From: Pezicula radicicola
Lineage: Eukaryota; Ascomycota; Leotiomycetes; Helotiales; Dermateaceae
NCBI GenBank assembly: GCA_003008705.1
Contig: PDUO01000015.1
Span: 997,290-1,061,289 of the forward strand
Length of the DNA: 64,000 bases
Reading direction: 5' to 3'
The position numbers were made by a program, and so were the translations under genes. The notes below the pieces were generated by a model that was not told the DNA's origin, did no database searches, and saw nothing but the letters and a program-made list of their open reading frames with translations. Positions 10,060 to 19,035 of the stretch are shown piece by piece (the first letter of the stretch is position 1; each line of letters begins with the position of its first letter).

Positions 10060-12312
10060 CTATTTGATCTTGCTCATAATCGTTTCAGGACCCCTCACAA
10101 CATCAATCTGAGCTGCCCTAGTCTTGACAGAATTCAACAAACTTCTATCAAAATCATCCCTCGCCCTGAGCACCGCCTCCACCCAGCTAAGTTGTAGATC
10201 CCAATACTCCATCTTGAATCCTGCGAAGACTTCAGGAACCATAGCCTTATCAGCCATAACCAGCTGCAGGAATAGCTCTGTAACCTTCCACTTTTCTTTG
10301 ATCAGATCTGTAGTTTCTGGATTCGGGCTTTTGTCAAAAAATTCAAAGGCCGTCGCGACATCGTTGAATAATTTGTCCTGGAAGGGATCTTGGCGTTTGA
10401 TTTTCGCACCTTTATTGCGGACGCAGGAGAGGTAACGGATGAGAAGCTCGTCTGCGAGTTCTTCAATGAAGATGTCGAGAAGAGACTGGTTCAGGACTTG
10501 TCTATAATCGCCGATATATTCCTCAAAGGTGTTTGCGAATTGCTTCATAGCTGTGCCGGTGTACCATCTAGGAGTGAAGAAATCTGGCAGCACAGTCCTG
10601 AAGTCTACGATAAAGATAAGTTGGGCAAATTTCGATATACAGTGCGTACTAAGGTCGACATAGCCATCGCGGAGGTTTGAAATCTCGAGCTCCGCCCGTT
10701 CCATATATTGCGGTGTGACCAGAGGCTCGAATTTCTGCTTGAAACTCGAGAGATAGGCGTATCGACCCTCTTCCTCATTGTCGTCAATACAAGCAATTTG
10801 GTCGTTTGCCGTAGCAATCAGCCAATCTTGTAGACCTTGGAAACCATCGAGATCAACCTCCTTCCCAGAATATTTCGCCGCTTCGTCATCAAGCATCTTC
10901 TGCCATGACTGTTGTCGTGTCCGAAGTCTAAGGATCATTGCATCAATAACACCCTCGGTAACATCTTGTCGTTGAGAGTTCCCAGCGGCGTCAATCTGTT
11001 CTCGCAGCATTCGCCATAAATCTACCAGATTCTTCGTCCTGAAAGCGCCATACTCGTCTTGATCCAAATTAGATCCATCAACTGTTCTCTCTGCAAAATC
11101 CTTTTGTTCCGTTGCAAAAATTCGGTCAATCCATTGATCAAGAAACCTGATAATGAGTTGCCGGAATTCGCGGACCAACTCTACTTCTCGGCCATCGATG
11201 ACTTGTGGCGTAAGATCATCTTGACTGAATCCTAGCTTTGCCATCTTCTGATAATACTTTTCCGGCCAATTTAGAATGGAAAGCATGTTCGCCGAACTCG
11301 TATCTGGATCGTTGATCATACCAACAAGAAAGTCATGCATGAGCTGATGGTATATTTTACCATAGGTCTGCAAGATCTTCCACTTCTTGGGCATCAAAGG
11401 TACCATACCTTGCTTCACAGCATTCAGATCATTGAAGAACCATTTCAGCTTCTTGTCCAGTTTCGAAGGGTCCTCAAGAAATGCCTGTTTCGACTCCATT
11501 ATTTGCTCTTCCGCATGGACTTGAATGGCCTGCAAGAACTTCTCTTTGTATCCTCTAACCTCCTTCGCTCCATCTGTAATGCTCTTGAACCTGGCAGCCA
11601 TCTCTTTATGATCCTTTAAGGCTTCCTGTAACGCCTTCACCCGCTTGTCACTTTTCTCCTCTGCCTCAATGATAACTGCCAATCGCACTACCAAGCCATT
11701 GTTCCCGTTAATCAGCACATTGATCAAATTCAAAGCAATTGTCCCAATATGCTCGTCAAACCAGTCAATCGTTTCATCCAACCTCGAGAAATAATCTTCC
11801 AGGGTACTCTGCAAACTCGAGTCGTCCGCTCGTTGTATTTGCTCCATGGCATCATCCCGGATATTTCGCAACTGTGTCAACTCGTAATGTACCGCCAACA
11901 AATTCGGCATATTCTCTGGGTCTTGGTCGTCTGTCCGCAACATGGCCTCCACCTGGCTGACTCGATCATTAAATGTGTCCAAGTTCTTCCGCATAGTCTC
12001 CACGGCACTGAAATTTCGATGAGTTTGAGACACCAGGTTGATATTGGGGAAATCGCGGATCATGTTCTGCGCCTCGGCGCATAACTTGTCGATCTTCATC
12101 ATTTCTTCCTTGATGAGCTGTACCGTCCTTTGCCCATCGGTAATTCCACTCATTCCAGACTGTGTGACTTCCAATTGCTCCTTTAGGCCACTGCGAAGCT
12201 GCGAGTCAACCGCTGCCTTCTTCCGTGTATACTCAAGCTTCATCGCTGGAATCTTGTCTAGATCATCCGGGTGCCGGAGCAGCTCGGCGAGCTTGATCGT
12301 CGAGCTGTCCAT
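10060..12312 (-). CDS. SEC6: Exocyst complex subunit Sec6
   Basis: A single exon encodes 750 aa from MDSSTIKLAELLRHPDDLDK to the stop at 10060. Sec6 is a core rod subunit of the exocyst, which tethers secretory vesicles to the plasma membrane at growing tips and septa before SNARE fusion. The recognisable N-terminal coiled-coil region includes QLEVTQSGMSGITDGQRTV and KLCAEAQNMIRDFPNINLV. The middle has KWFFNDLNAVKQGMVPLMPKKW, and the C-terminal helical bundle follows. Length matches the fungal family (about 750). The frame stays open 83 codons further upstream to 12561, but that stretch is hydrophobic and unlike Sec6, and it contains TTTTGCAG just before the chosen ATG, so I read it as 5' UTR or an upstream intron. 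ATG 12318 is an equally close in-frame alternative. The gene is divergent from the mitochondrial L30 gene with about 275 bp between starts. Confidence 0.9.
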   Translation of the reverse strand: MDSSTIKLAELLRHPDDLDKIPAMKLEYTRKKAAVDSQLRSGLKEQLEVTQSGMSGITDGQRTVQLIKEEMMKIDKLCAEAQNMIRDFPNINLVSQTHRNFSAVETMRKNLDTFNDRVSQVEAMLRTDDQDPENMPNLLAVHYELTQLRNIRDDAMEQIQRADDSSLQSTLEDYFSRLDETIDWFDEHIGTIALNLINVLINGNNGLVVRLAVIIEAEEKSDKRVKALQEALKDHKEMAARFKSITDGAKEVRGYKEKFLQAIQVHAEEQIMESKQAFLEDPSKLDKKLKWFFNDLNAVKQGMVPLMPKKWKILQTYGKIYHQLMHDFLVGMINDPDTSSANMLSILNWPEKYYQKMAKLGFSQDDLTPQVIDGREVELVREFRQLIIRFLDQWIDRIFATEQKDFAERTVDGSNLDQDEYGAFRTKNLVDLWRMLREQIDAAGNSQRQDVTEGVIDAMILRLRTRQQSWQKMLDDEAAKYSGKEVDLDGFQGLQDWLIATANDQIACIDDNEEEGRYAYLSSFKQKFEPLVTPQYMERAELEISNLRDGYVDLSTHCISKFAQLIFIVDFRTVLPDFFTPRWYTGTAMKQFANTFEEYIGDYRQVLNQSLLDIFIEELADELLIRYLSCVRNKGAKIKRQDPFQDKLFNDVATAFEFFDKSPNPETTDLIKEKWKVTELFLQLVMADKAMVPEVFAGFKMEYWDLQLSWVEAVLRARDDFDRSLLNSVKTRAAQIDVVRGPETIMSKIK

Positions 12313-12587
12313 GGTCATGATAAAAGCAGCTGCAAAAGATGTAAATGCCAGTATTTCAAGCCATGCTTGGAAAATATGAAGTGAAGACGAGACGTTGTGC
12401 TGTCGGAGCTTTGGCTTGACAGGGATGCTATCGCTAGTGGCCCCTGGGACAATGGACGACATAATTTCACGCGACATCAAGAAAGTTCGATTCGGGACTC
12501 TACAAACAACTCGTTGCAGCCAAAGGTATGCATAGAACTCTTCTTTACTGTCAAGTAACATAATTTAATACTCGATAGCACATCAAA

Positions 12588-12848
12588 ATGTCCTACTTTC
12601 GAATAACCCTCATGCGCTCAGGTATCGGCCTTCCAAAACGAACTCAGGGAGTTCTCAAAGCCCTTGGCCTCCGACACCGAATGAAGACCGTATTCTACCC
12701 CGTCACACCCGAAGTCGCTGGTCAGATCATGAGAGTTAAGGAGCTGATTGCTGTGGAGGAGGTGGACAAGCCTCTGACGAAGGAGGAGCTTAGGGAAGAA
12801 CGGAGACCGGAAGCTGGATACTATATTGAGAGTGCTGTACCTCGGTGA
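12588..12848 (+). CDS. MRPL33: Mitochondrial large-subunit ribosomal protein uL30m
   Basis: A single exon of 86 aa, starting [20 protein letters not shown]. The L30 fold signature is visible: an RITLxRSxIGxP strand-turn, then [21 protein letters not shown] and a C-terminal half rich in charged residues ([18 protein letters not shown]). Yeast MRPL33 is also about 86 aa. The protein belongs to the mitochondrial 54S ribosomal subunit. The basic amphipathic N-terminus is consistent with import without a long cleaved presequence. It shares a short bidirectional promoter with SEC6. Confidence 0.9.
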   Translation: MSYFRITLMRSGIGLPKRTQGVLKALGLRHRMKTVFYPVTPEVAGQIMRVKELIAVEEVDKPLTKEELREERRPEAGYYIESAVPR

Positions 12849-14029
12849 CGGAAGCTCTAGATTAGAGGGCATTGGTGGGGAAACGCACTGGATTTATTAT
12901 ACTATGCCGCGATGCTTAAGTCTATGACTAGTTAGGAATGGGGTTGTTGGTTACGCCAGAGCTGTTCTCATTAGGCACCAAACTCGACATCTTCCGACAC
13001 GCTCGACTCACTGTATCACTGCCACGGAGAAGATTAGGGAGTCTCGGCCTCTGGGTTGTCTGTAATATATGGGAATTGAGGGATCTTGTCACGAATAGAG
13101 CACATCTGCTGAGTTTAAGACACAAACAAGATAGCACTGTAAAATCAAGATTTGAATGGGAGGTTACATTCAAATTTCCTTCTGAGAAATGTCACTCAAC
13201 CGGTCAAGGCTTTGCAGTCTATGAAACTTTTGGAAACGTGAGAAACCAAATATGTTTGCTGCCAATATTTGTGACTATCAATGACACTATGTCTTTCTGC
13301 TACACAATCAATTGTAGTGCTACCGACCACAGACAACAGCATTAAATCTCGACATTAGAAAGAGGCGGATGAAACTGGTATGGGATTCAAGACCGGTCAC
13401 CAAATATGAAAGCCGAAGATGTATAGTCAAATCATTGGGGGTGCTCATAGAAACTCTGTGACATTATGCAGTAGTACGAATCTACGTGTATCTAAGATAT
13501 CAGTCTTGGGGATTACGTCGTCTTCTCGAGACTTTTCAAAGTTAGCTTAAACTGCCATATCAAACGAGGCATAACTCTTGACCTTTAGGCTTCCCCATTC
13601 TCGTGTTTGTGTATGTAGCACTCCTCATTTACATGACACCAAGATGCGTGCCAGATGTTGTCAGCTCTTATACCAAAGAGTCAAACAGTCAGACAGTCAA
13701 GCTTTAAATAAGGGACAATCTTAATAAAAAAAACACGTTCATACCAGGCAACTATACCGCATAGGATTGGGTTCCCATCTCGTTTCTGTGATGGTTGAAG
13801 GCCTGCAATAATCGTAGTGATAAACAGACTCATGTTCTACCTAAGAGCCAGCAATGATATAGAGCCACCGATGGTCTAATATACAGGGCCCGTAATTTGA
13901 TAGAAGCCCTTTCCGTGATGTGGCCAACCCGCATAGTACAATGATCCTTAGTCTCCAGGTACATTTGTAAGGAAATTGAACGCCGTTCTCCTTCCCATGC
14001 CTATCGTACCACGGTCCGCATATGCATTT
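12849..14029. other. Intergenic, no gene supported
   Basis: About 1.2 kb between the convergent 3' ends of uL30m and Eaf3. A plus-strand frame at 12938-13345 (135 codons) shows no domain, no splice context and unremarkable composition, so I leave it uncalled. Confidence 0.45.
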
Positions 14030-15513
14030 TTACACAGCACGAGCCTTCTCAACATAGTCCTGTGTTGGGGTCTCATACTCCTTCACAAAGTACTTCTCAA
14101 GCCTATCCAACTTGCCAAGCCAATTGGTCATCTTTGAAAGCTCTTCGCGAAGACGGTTCACAGATTGTTGGTCCATATTGGTTTGGGCAATTAGTTCTGG
14201 AAGAGAAACTACGATATCGTTAGTATTTTGAATCATGTCAATAGCAATGGGACTAACCCAGGAGACGACATAAATGCTCAGCACCATATGTATCTCCAGC
14301 ACCCTTTCCGGCCCATTCTCCCTCCCCCTTCGTCCACAAGTCGCGCACCTCAAGATACTGGTTACGTTCGAATCTGCGACATGGAACGTTAGTTGCAGTA
14401 TTGCAGACATATTGCGGGAAAAGATCTTACCTGTAGAGTAAGATACGGCCCAAGCACTTCTCAAAGTACTCCTTCAACCCAGCGACAACCTCTTCCAAGA
14501 TATCTGCCTGAGCGCTACCCGGTTGTCTCTTCGGCATCTCATAATCCAGATAATCATTTAGAATCTTGTTTACAGGGTGCGCGCTAGGAACGGGGACCAA
14601 CGTTTGGTTCTTGGTGACATTCTCCCAGTCGTCCACGAGGAGTGCCTTGATATGGTCAGGGATGAGAAGCTTGATAGATGGTCTGGAGTGGAAGCCTTCT
14701 TCCTGAGTTTTAAAAAACGTTAGCCACTCTCGAGTGAAAGCCCTCTCCGCGCGGTTCTGCAAAGAACGTTTCTTTGACTTCATATTCTGGAGAGCTGGCT
14801 CCTCTATGTCTGATTTTGTGTCATGGAGAGCTCGACAAAGTCTGGTTTTGTACACAGCTTCTTCTCCGACTGCTCTGACTTCTCTGACTACAGAGTCCTT
14901 GACAATTAAACGCTCGTTACGAATGATCCCACCAAAAGGTAGAACTAGATCATGCGGCATGTCCTTGTAGTATAGCTCCCGGACTGGTGTGGCAGTTCCG
15001 TTCTTAATATGGGCTGCTAGCTTGGGATGAGGTTCTGGCTGGGACTTCTGAGTATGATATTTGTATGGGTTCTTGAGTTTCCCGTTGGCGTCAATGTACT
15101 CAAAGTTCTTGGGCGGCATCTTCAACAGTGGGTCGGGGGAGAGGCATTCGTCTGAACAGAGTACCCTGAGGGTATCAAACTTGCCGCTCTTGGGATCAGA
15201 CCAACCATTGGAGTCACGACACAGTCGAGCTGATTTGCGAGGTGCAGTGCCATAGCCTTCGTCGAATGGGATGCTGGCCACAGGAGGCCTGGCACTTCGG
15301 CGTGTAGGCTTTGGTATATCTGCATCGAAATCATTGTACGTACGCTTGGTACCTTGCTTCAATGATTCCGGACGTTGTCGCTATATCATGTGAGCACAAG
15401 AATGATAGGGAAGAGGGAGTACAACTTACTGGACCATGTGATTGAGATGCTTTGATCTGAGTGATGATTTGCTCACGCTCCGCCGCGGAGACCTTTCCTC
15501 TCGTAGCTGGCAT
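14030..15513 (-). CDS. Alternative Eaf3-locus product: novel N-terminus joined to MRG domain
   Basis: Inside Eaf3 intron 2 an ATG at 15513 opens a 28-codon exon (15513-15430: [15 protein letters not shown]...). A 49-nt GT-AG intron joins it to 15380, from which the frame runs without a stop through 14703 straight into the MRG-domain exon. With the shared last exons, the total is 1329 nt, giving 442 aa. The extra 265 or so residues contain basic stretches ([20 protein letters not shown]), [20 protein letters not shown], and an Arg/Lys helix [19 protein letters not shown] just before EEGFHSRP. I recognise no family for them. The open frame over more than 600 nt of 'intron', in phase with both splice sites, argues for real coding sequence. 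It could be an alternative-promoter isoform that keeps MRG function without the chromodomain, or an inserted gene that captured the downstream exons. Confidence 0.6.
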
Positions 15514-16475
15514 TGGCAGTTATTGGGACGAGAGAAGATTTTACTGCTTTTAAGCTGGCATGGCAAGCGCTATCCGGCCAGGTGAGCTGATGAGGTCCAG
15601 AGTCTGGAGGTGTTGATGTTACCTTTGAGAGGTTGCGGATGCGGCGAAGCGAAGGCGTCCAGCCCAAACCGAAACCTTTTGAAAGGTAGTGCCGGAATGG
15701 CACGCAGCACAGTCGATGAAATGCCCTCGGAGAACAAAGATGGCCAAGAAAATAAAGTAGAAATATAGACGGAAAGAAAATATCGAAACTCACCTGTTCC
15801 AAATCATAGTCTCGATTTCTTCTTGGTCCACCTCTGCCAGGTGCTGCCGCAGAAGCATGTCGCTCTTCGCTACCACGAGAACTGCCAATTTCAGAGCCAC
15901 CATTTGCTTTACTTCCTTTGCCACCTTTCGAACCTTTTGGCCCCTTCTGCAACTGCTTCATCTGCTGATGCAGTTGTGCGGCCAGCTCTTTGTTCTCATC
16001 GGTGAACTTCCTTACTCTGTCATGCGGAACCCAGTCGTCCCAGGTATTCTGTGTCACGGGGTTAGGAGGCTTTTCAGAACTGTTGTCCTTGAGTCGAGCA
16101 AAGATACCGCCACGGGAGATTACGAAATAATGGTTAAAATTGGAGTTCTTGGGGGAGTTCTTGGGGGATGCCTTGTAATGTTGTGAAGTGAAGTGTAGAG
16201 GGCCTCAAAGTGGGAATTGGGACTACCCAGATGCTATCCATTTCTACCTAGTTTGAGAAGGGTCTCCACAAACACTGTTGCACTGTAAACGCCGCCAAAG
16301 ATGAACTCACCTTCCATCCTTTGTAATGGATCTTGTATTGCCAAGATGTTTCGTCCTCCGTCGGTCTTGTATCCAGCACTTTTGCTTCATACAACATTTC
16401 GTGATGGAAGCACAGGACTCGCTCATCCTTGGTGTACGGTGGTGCCGCAGCCTGAGCAGCTTTTGAGGGCGCCAT
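14030..16475 (-). CDS. EAF3: Eaf3/MRG15 chromodomain-MRG protein
   Basis: Exons 16475-16311, 16048-15794, 14702-14431, 14373-14258 and 14208-14030 sum to 987 nt, giving 328 aa, the family length. Eaf3 serves both the NuA4 acetyltransferase and the Rpd3S deacetylase, reading H3K36 methylation. The chromodomain spans about 12-80 ([20 protein letters not shown], then HYKGWK-NTWDDWV across intron 1). A Lys/Gly-rich linker and RNRDYDLEQ follow, and the MRG domain covers 143-328 ([17 protein letters not shown] through [19 protein letters not shown]). Introns 1, 3 and 4 are short. Intron 2 (15793-14703) is about 1.1 kb and contains the alternative coding exons listed as a separate entry. The gene is head-to-head with Cnl2, with 383 bp between starts. 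Identity is firm; the chosen start gives the conserved MAPSK N-terminus. Confidence 0.93.
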
Positions 16476-16858
16476 TTTTGGTATCGGGATGGTGCTGAAG
16501 GTTTGAAAGATCGAGAGAAGAGAATGTGGTAAGTTTATCCAAGAAGGACTGGAGTCGTTGTTGATAGGAGTGGATATGCAGAGACCTGGGTCGCAAATCG
16601 GAGGAAATTCCACTTCGCGTAGGCGCGTTCAGTTGTCGCGTCAACTTCCCCAACTTCTACAAACCACCAGACATATCTAAAAAGACCTCACTCTTAAGCT
16701 TAGTTCAAAGCTCCCGATTCACCTACATTATATGGTACATAATAACGCCAGGCTCTCCTTCAACGGTTTACCACATTCTAGAATCTGCATCAGACCGCCC
16801 CACCTAAGGGCCAGACATTCTACGAGTCCTGTGTTGCTTGTAGCGAACAATAGCCACC

Positions 16859-17475
16859 ATGGCCCCTACTGAAGCAACAATTCTATCAACTTTCCTCCTC
16901 CCCCCTGCACCTCTTCCCGCCATAATCACGCTCAAAGCCTTCACAGAGTACTTCCCCAAAGCACAGCAGTCCTCACCTGCCATTCGCCTTCTATACCGCG
17001 ATCTACAGCATCAACGCGCTAAAATCACCGATGCTGTCGCAAGAAATATAGCTGCTGAAATAAAGCGGGGGATCGCGCAGCGAAGAGCCGTAGTTCAAGC
17101 AAGGAGGGCTGCAGAGAGGGAGGAGGCCGATGACGAGATTGATATTGAGACTGCTGTAAGAAGTGTTGTTGACTTCTAAAATCATGTTTAAAGTACTGAT
17201 ATTCTTTGGACCAGCTGTTTGGGGCTACGACCAATCTACCATTCTCCAAACCGCATACTTTAAAGAGCATATTGCCAGAGCTTGAGAGTGCTGTCGAAGA
17301 TGTGGAGGACGAGATCAGGAGGCTCGAAGAAGAGTCCGATGCACTACTTGAAGAGATGAATGCTACCGTCGGGGGCCTGAGCGATTTGCGGTATGGTCGA
17401 TTGGCAAATCCACAGCTGCGAGAACAAGTCCTGGATGGTCTGGGCCGTTTGGAAGAAGCTTGCGACAAGAGATAA
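16859..17475 (+). CDS. Cnl2/NKP2-family kinetochore protein
   Basis: Two exons, 16859-17155 and 17215-17475, give 185 aa. The intron begins GTAAGA and ends CCAG. The protein starts MAPTEATILSTFLLPPAPLP, continues with KAFTEYFPKAQQSSPAIRLLYRDLQHQR in pieces typical of Cnl2/NKP2, and has a second-half coiled coil (ELESAVEDVEDEIRRLEEES) ending in LREQVLDGLGRLEEACDKR. Members are peripheral subunits of the inner-kinetochore CCAN (COMA-associated Nkp1-Nkp2 pair in yeast; Cnl2 in fission yeast). Length matches the family. It is transcribed away from EAF3, with which it shares an intergenic promoter. Confidence 0.85.
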
Positions 17476-17633
17476 CACGAAGAAATTTCACGAAGCCACG
17501 AGGAGCACGAGTTTGATACCCAATGGCATTATAATATGGACGCTACATAATTTTCCAACCCATACAAAGTCCATCCTCAAGCACCAGAATATCCCGTCGT
17601 AAAGCTGTTTACTGCGCGAAAATCAGTAAATGC

Positions 17634-18530
17634 TCAATATTTAATGCCATCTCCAGGTGGAGCTCCTACACGTCCGCCTGCAGCAGCTGGAGCTGCGGCG
17701 CCAGGTCTTCTGCCGCCTTGTGGAGGGGCCATTCTGTTGCCCCTTTGTATTCTCATTAGTATCAGGACATTATTATGTGGGATAGAAACTTACATGATAG
17801 TTCTGCTAAGGAAGGAAATGCCAATCATGAACATCCAGGAAGGGACGATGGCGAAGACCCAGAAGACGTAGCCTAACGGAACGGCGACACCGTACTGGGC
17901 AAGGGGACCATTGAATGGGTGGAAATATCCCTCGTGGAGTGGCTTTTCCTTCCAGGTCTGGAGCGCGTGGAGATCCGTGAAAGTTTTTACGGAGGTGGTG
18001 GTTGTGTTCAACCCGACGATGTGAATATCAACAGGAGCAGGTGCAGTTGTAGCCTCAACAACCCACACTGCCGGCGGACCAGCGCCCCAAGAATTGCAGA
18101 GTACGGGTTGGTTATCGCAATTGAGATAACCCAGGTGTGGTGCGGTAGGGTTGGCAGCGAACAAGAGCGCGGATTCGTTGAATGCAGTCTCGATGCCGGC
18201 GCATTGTCCAAAACATGTCTTGTTGCCTCCAGTGACTAGGATGAACCACTCTTGAGGCGTTGAGCTCTCTGGCTTTACACTGGAGCGGATGGTATCTTCC
18301 CAGTCGTTGAGAGTTAAGACATGGAGTGTCTTCCCTCCAGCTTGCGATACAGCAGCATGCGCCGCATCTACTGGGTGTTGCTTGTTTGGGTTGGGGAGAT
18401 TGGGGAGGTAAGACTGGATCTTCTCGAGGTAATACTCAAATTGAGCCTTGGCCTGGTCGATAGGAGATTCCTGTTGTGTGGCAGCCGCAAGAAGCGGCAG
18501 AGCGAGGAGGGAAGCAGTAGAGAAGCGCAT
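17634..18530 (-). CDS. ER-type membrane protein with thioredoxin-like lumenal domain
   Basis: Exons 18530-17794 and 17742-17634 give 281 aa. A signal peptide is clear (MRFSTASLLALPLLAAATQQ). The lumenal part has alternating beta/alpha character with EWFILVTGGNKTCFGQCAGI, where a CxxxC pair sits at the place of the thioredoxin active site. Two more cysteines follow in LNCDNQPVLCNSWGAGPPAVW, and the GPPAVW turn resembles the cis-Pro loop of thioredoxin folds. N-glycosylation sequons (NKT, NES, NTT) fit a secretory location. A single membrane span (VPLGYVFWVFAIVPSWMFMI) is followed by a Pro/Gly/Ala-rich cytosolic tail encoded mostly by exon 2. It is not Ost3/Ost6, which has four spans. The function is unknown; an ER redox or chaperone role is inference. 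It is divergent from RRP12. Confidence 0.8.
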
Positions 18531-19035
18531 GTTGCCGATGAATTTGGAATCGGAGGAAGATGCGGAAGGTAGATTAAATAAATAGGTCGTGTATATAGGC
18601 TGCAGACCAACTTAATGACGCAGACCTGATAAGGCTAGGATAGCTGTCGAATAAATATATTCGAGAAAGGTGAAAGAAAGCGGATGGATAGTGATGTGTG
18701 GGACAGTAACGAATTACGATGGATGTGAATTCGCAATAATAGTTTGTCTTCCAGAGAAGAGAAGAGGACAACGGAACACAGAAGAATCAAGATATCCAGG
18801 GTCCCGAATTTGCGGAGATCAACTCGGCGTTGGTCCACCAACGTCAGCCAGGCTCAGGCGATGCTGACACGTGGGGGGCTGCCCACTACCTAGGAGAAAT
18901 AGTTATTCCTAGCTTAACAAAAATAGTGGGCCTCCCTAATCACCGATAAGCAAAAATATTTCGAGGGACAAGACGACTTTCCGAAAATCTGAAGGTACGA
19001 AAGCTACCGGCGCCAGAGTTCATATATCCTTCACC
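18531..19035. promoter_or_regulatory. Shared divergent promoter region of the ER membrane protein and RRP12
   Basis: A 505-bp interval between the two start codons, read in opposite directions. No long ORF is present. I could not identify a specific site with confidence. Confidence 0.4.

Noticed and set aside
12938..13345. 135-codon plus-strand frame between uL30m and Eaf3
   Set aside because: No domain, no Kozak-like context, no splice evidence, and an amino-acid mix typical of chance frames.
15473..15793. Read-through of Eaf3 exon 2 to 15473 as a longer C-terminus
   Set aside because: It would remove the MRG domain; a consensus GTGAGT donor at 15793 and correct phase with exon 3 make splicing the better reading.
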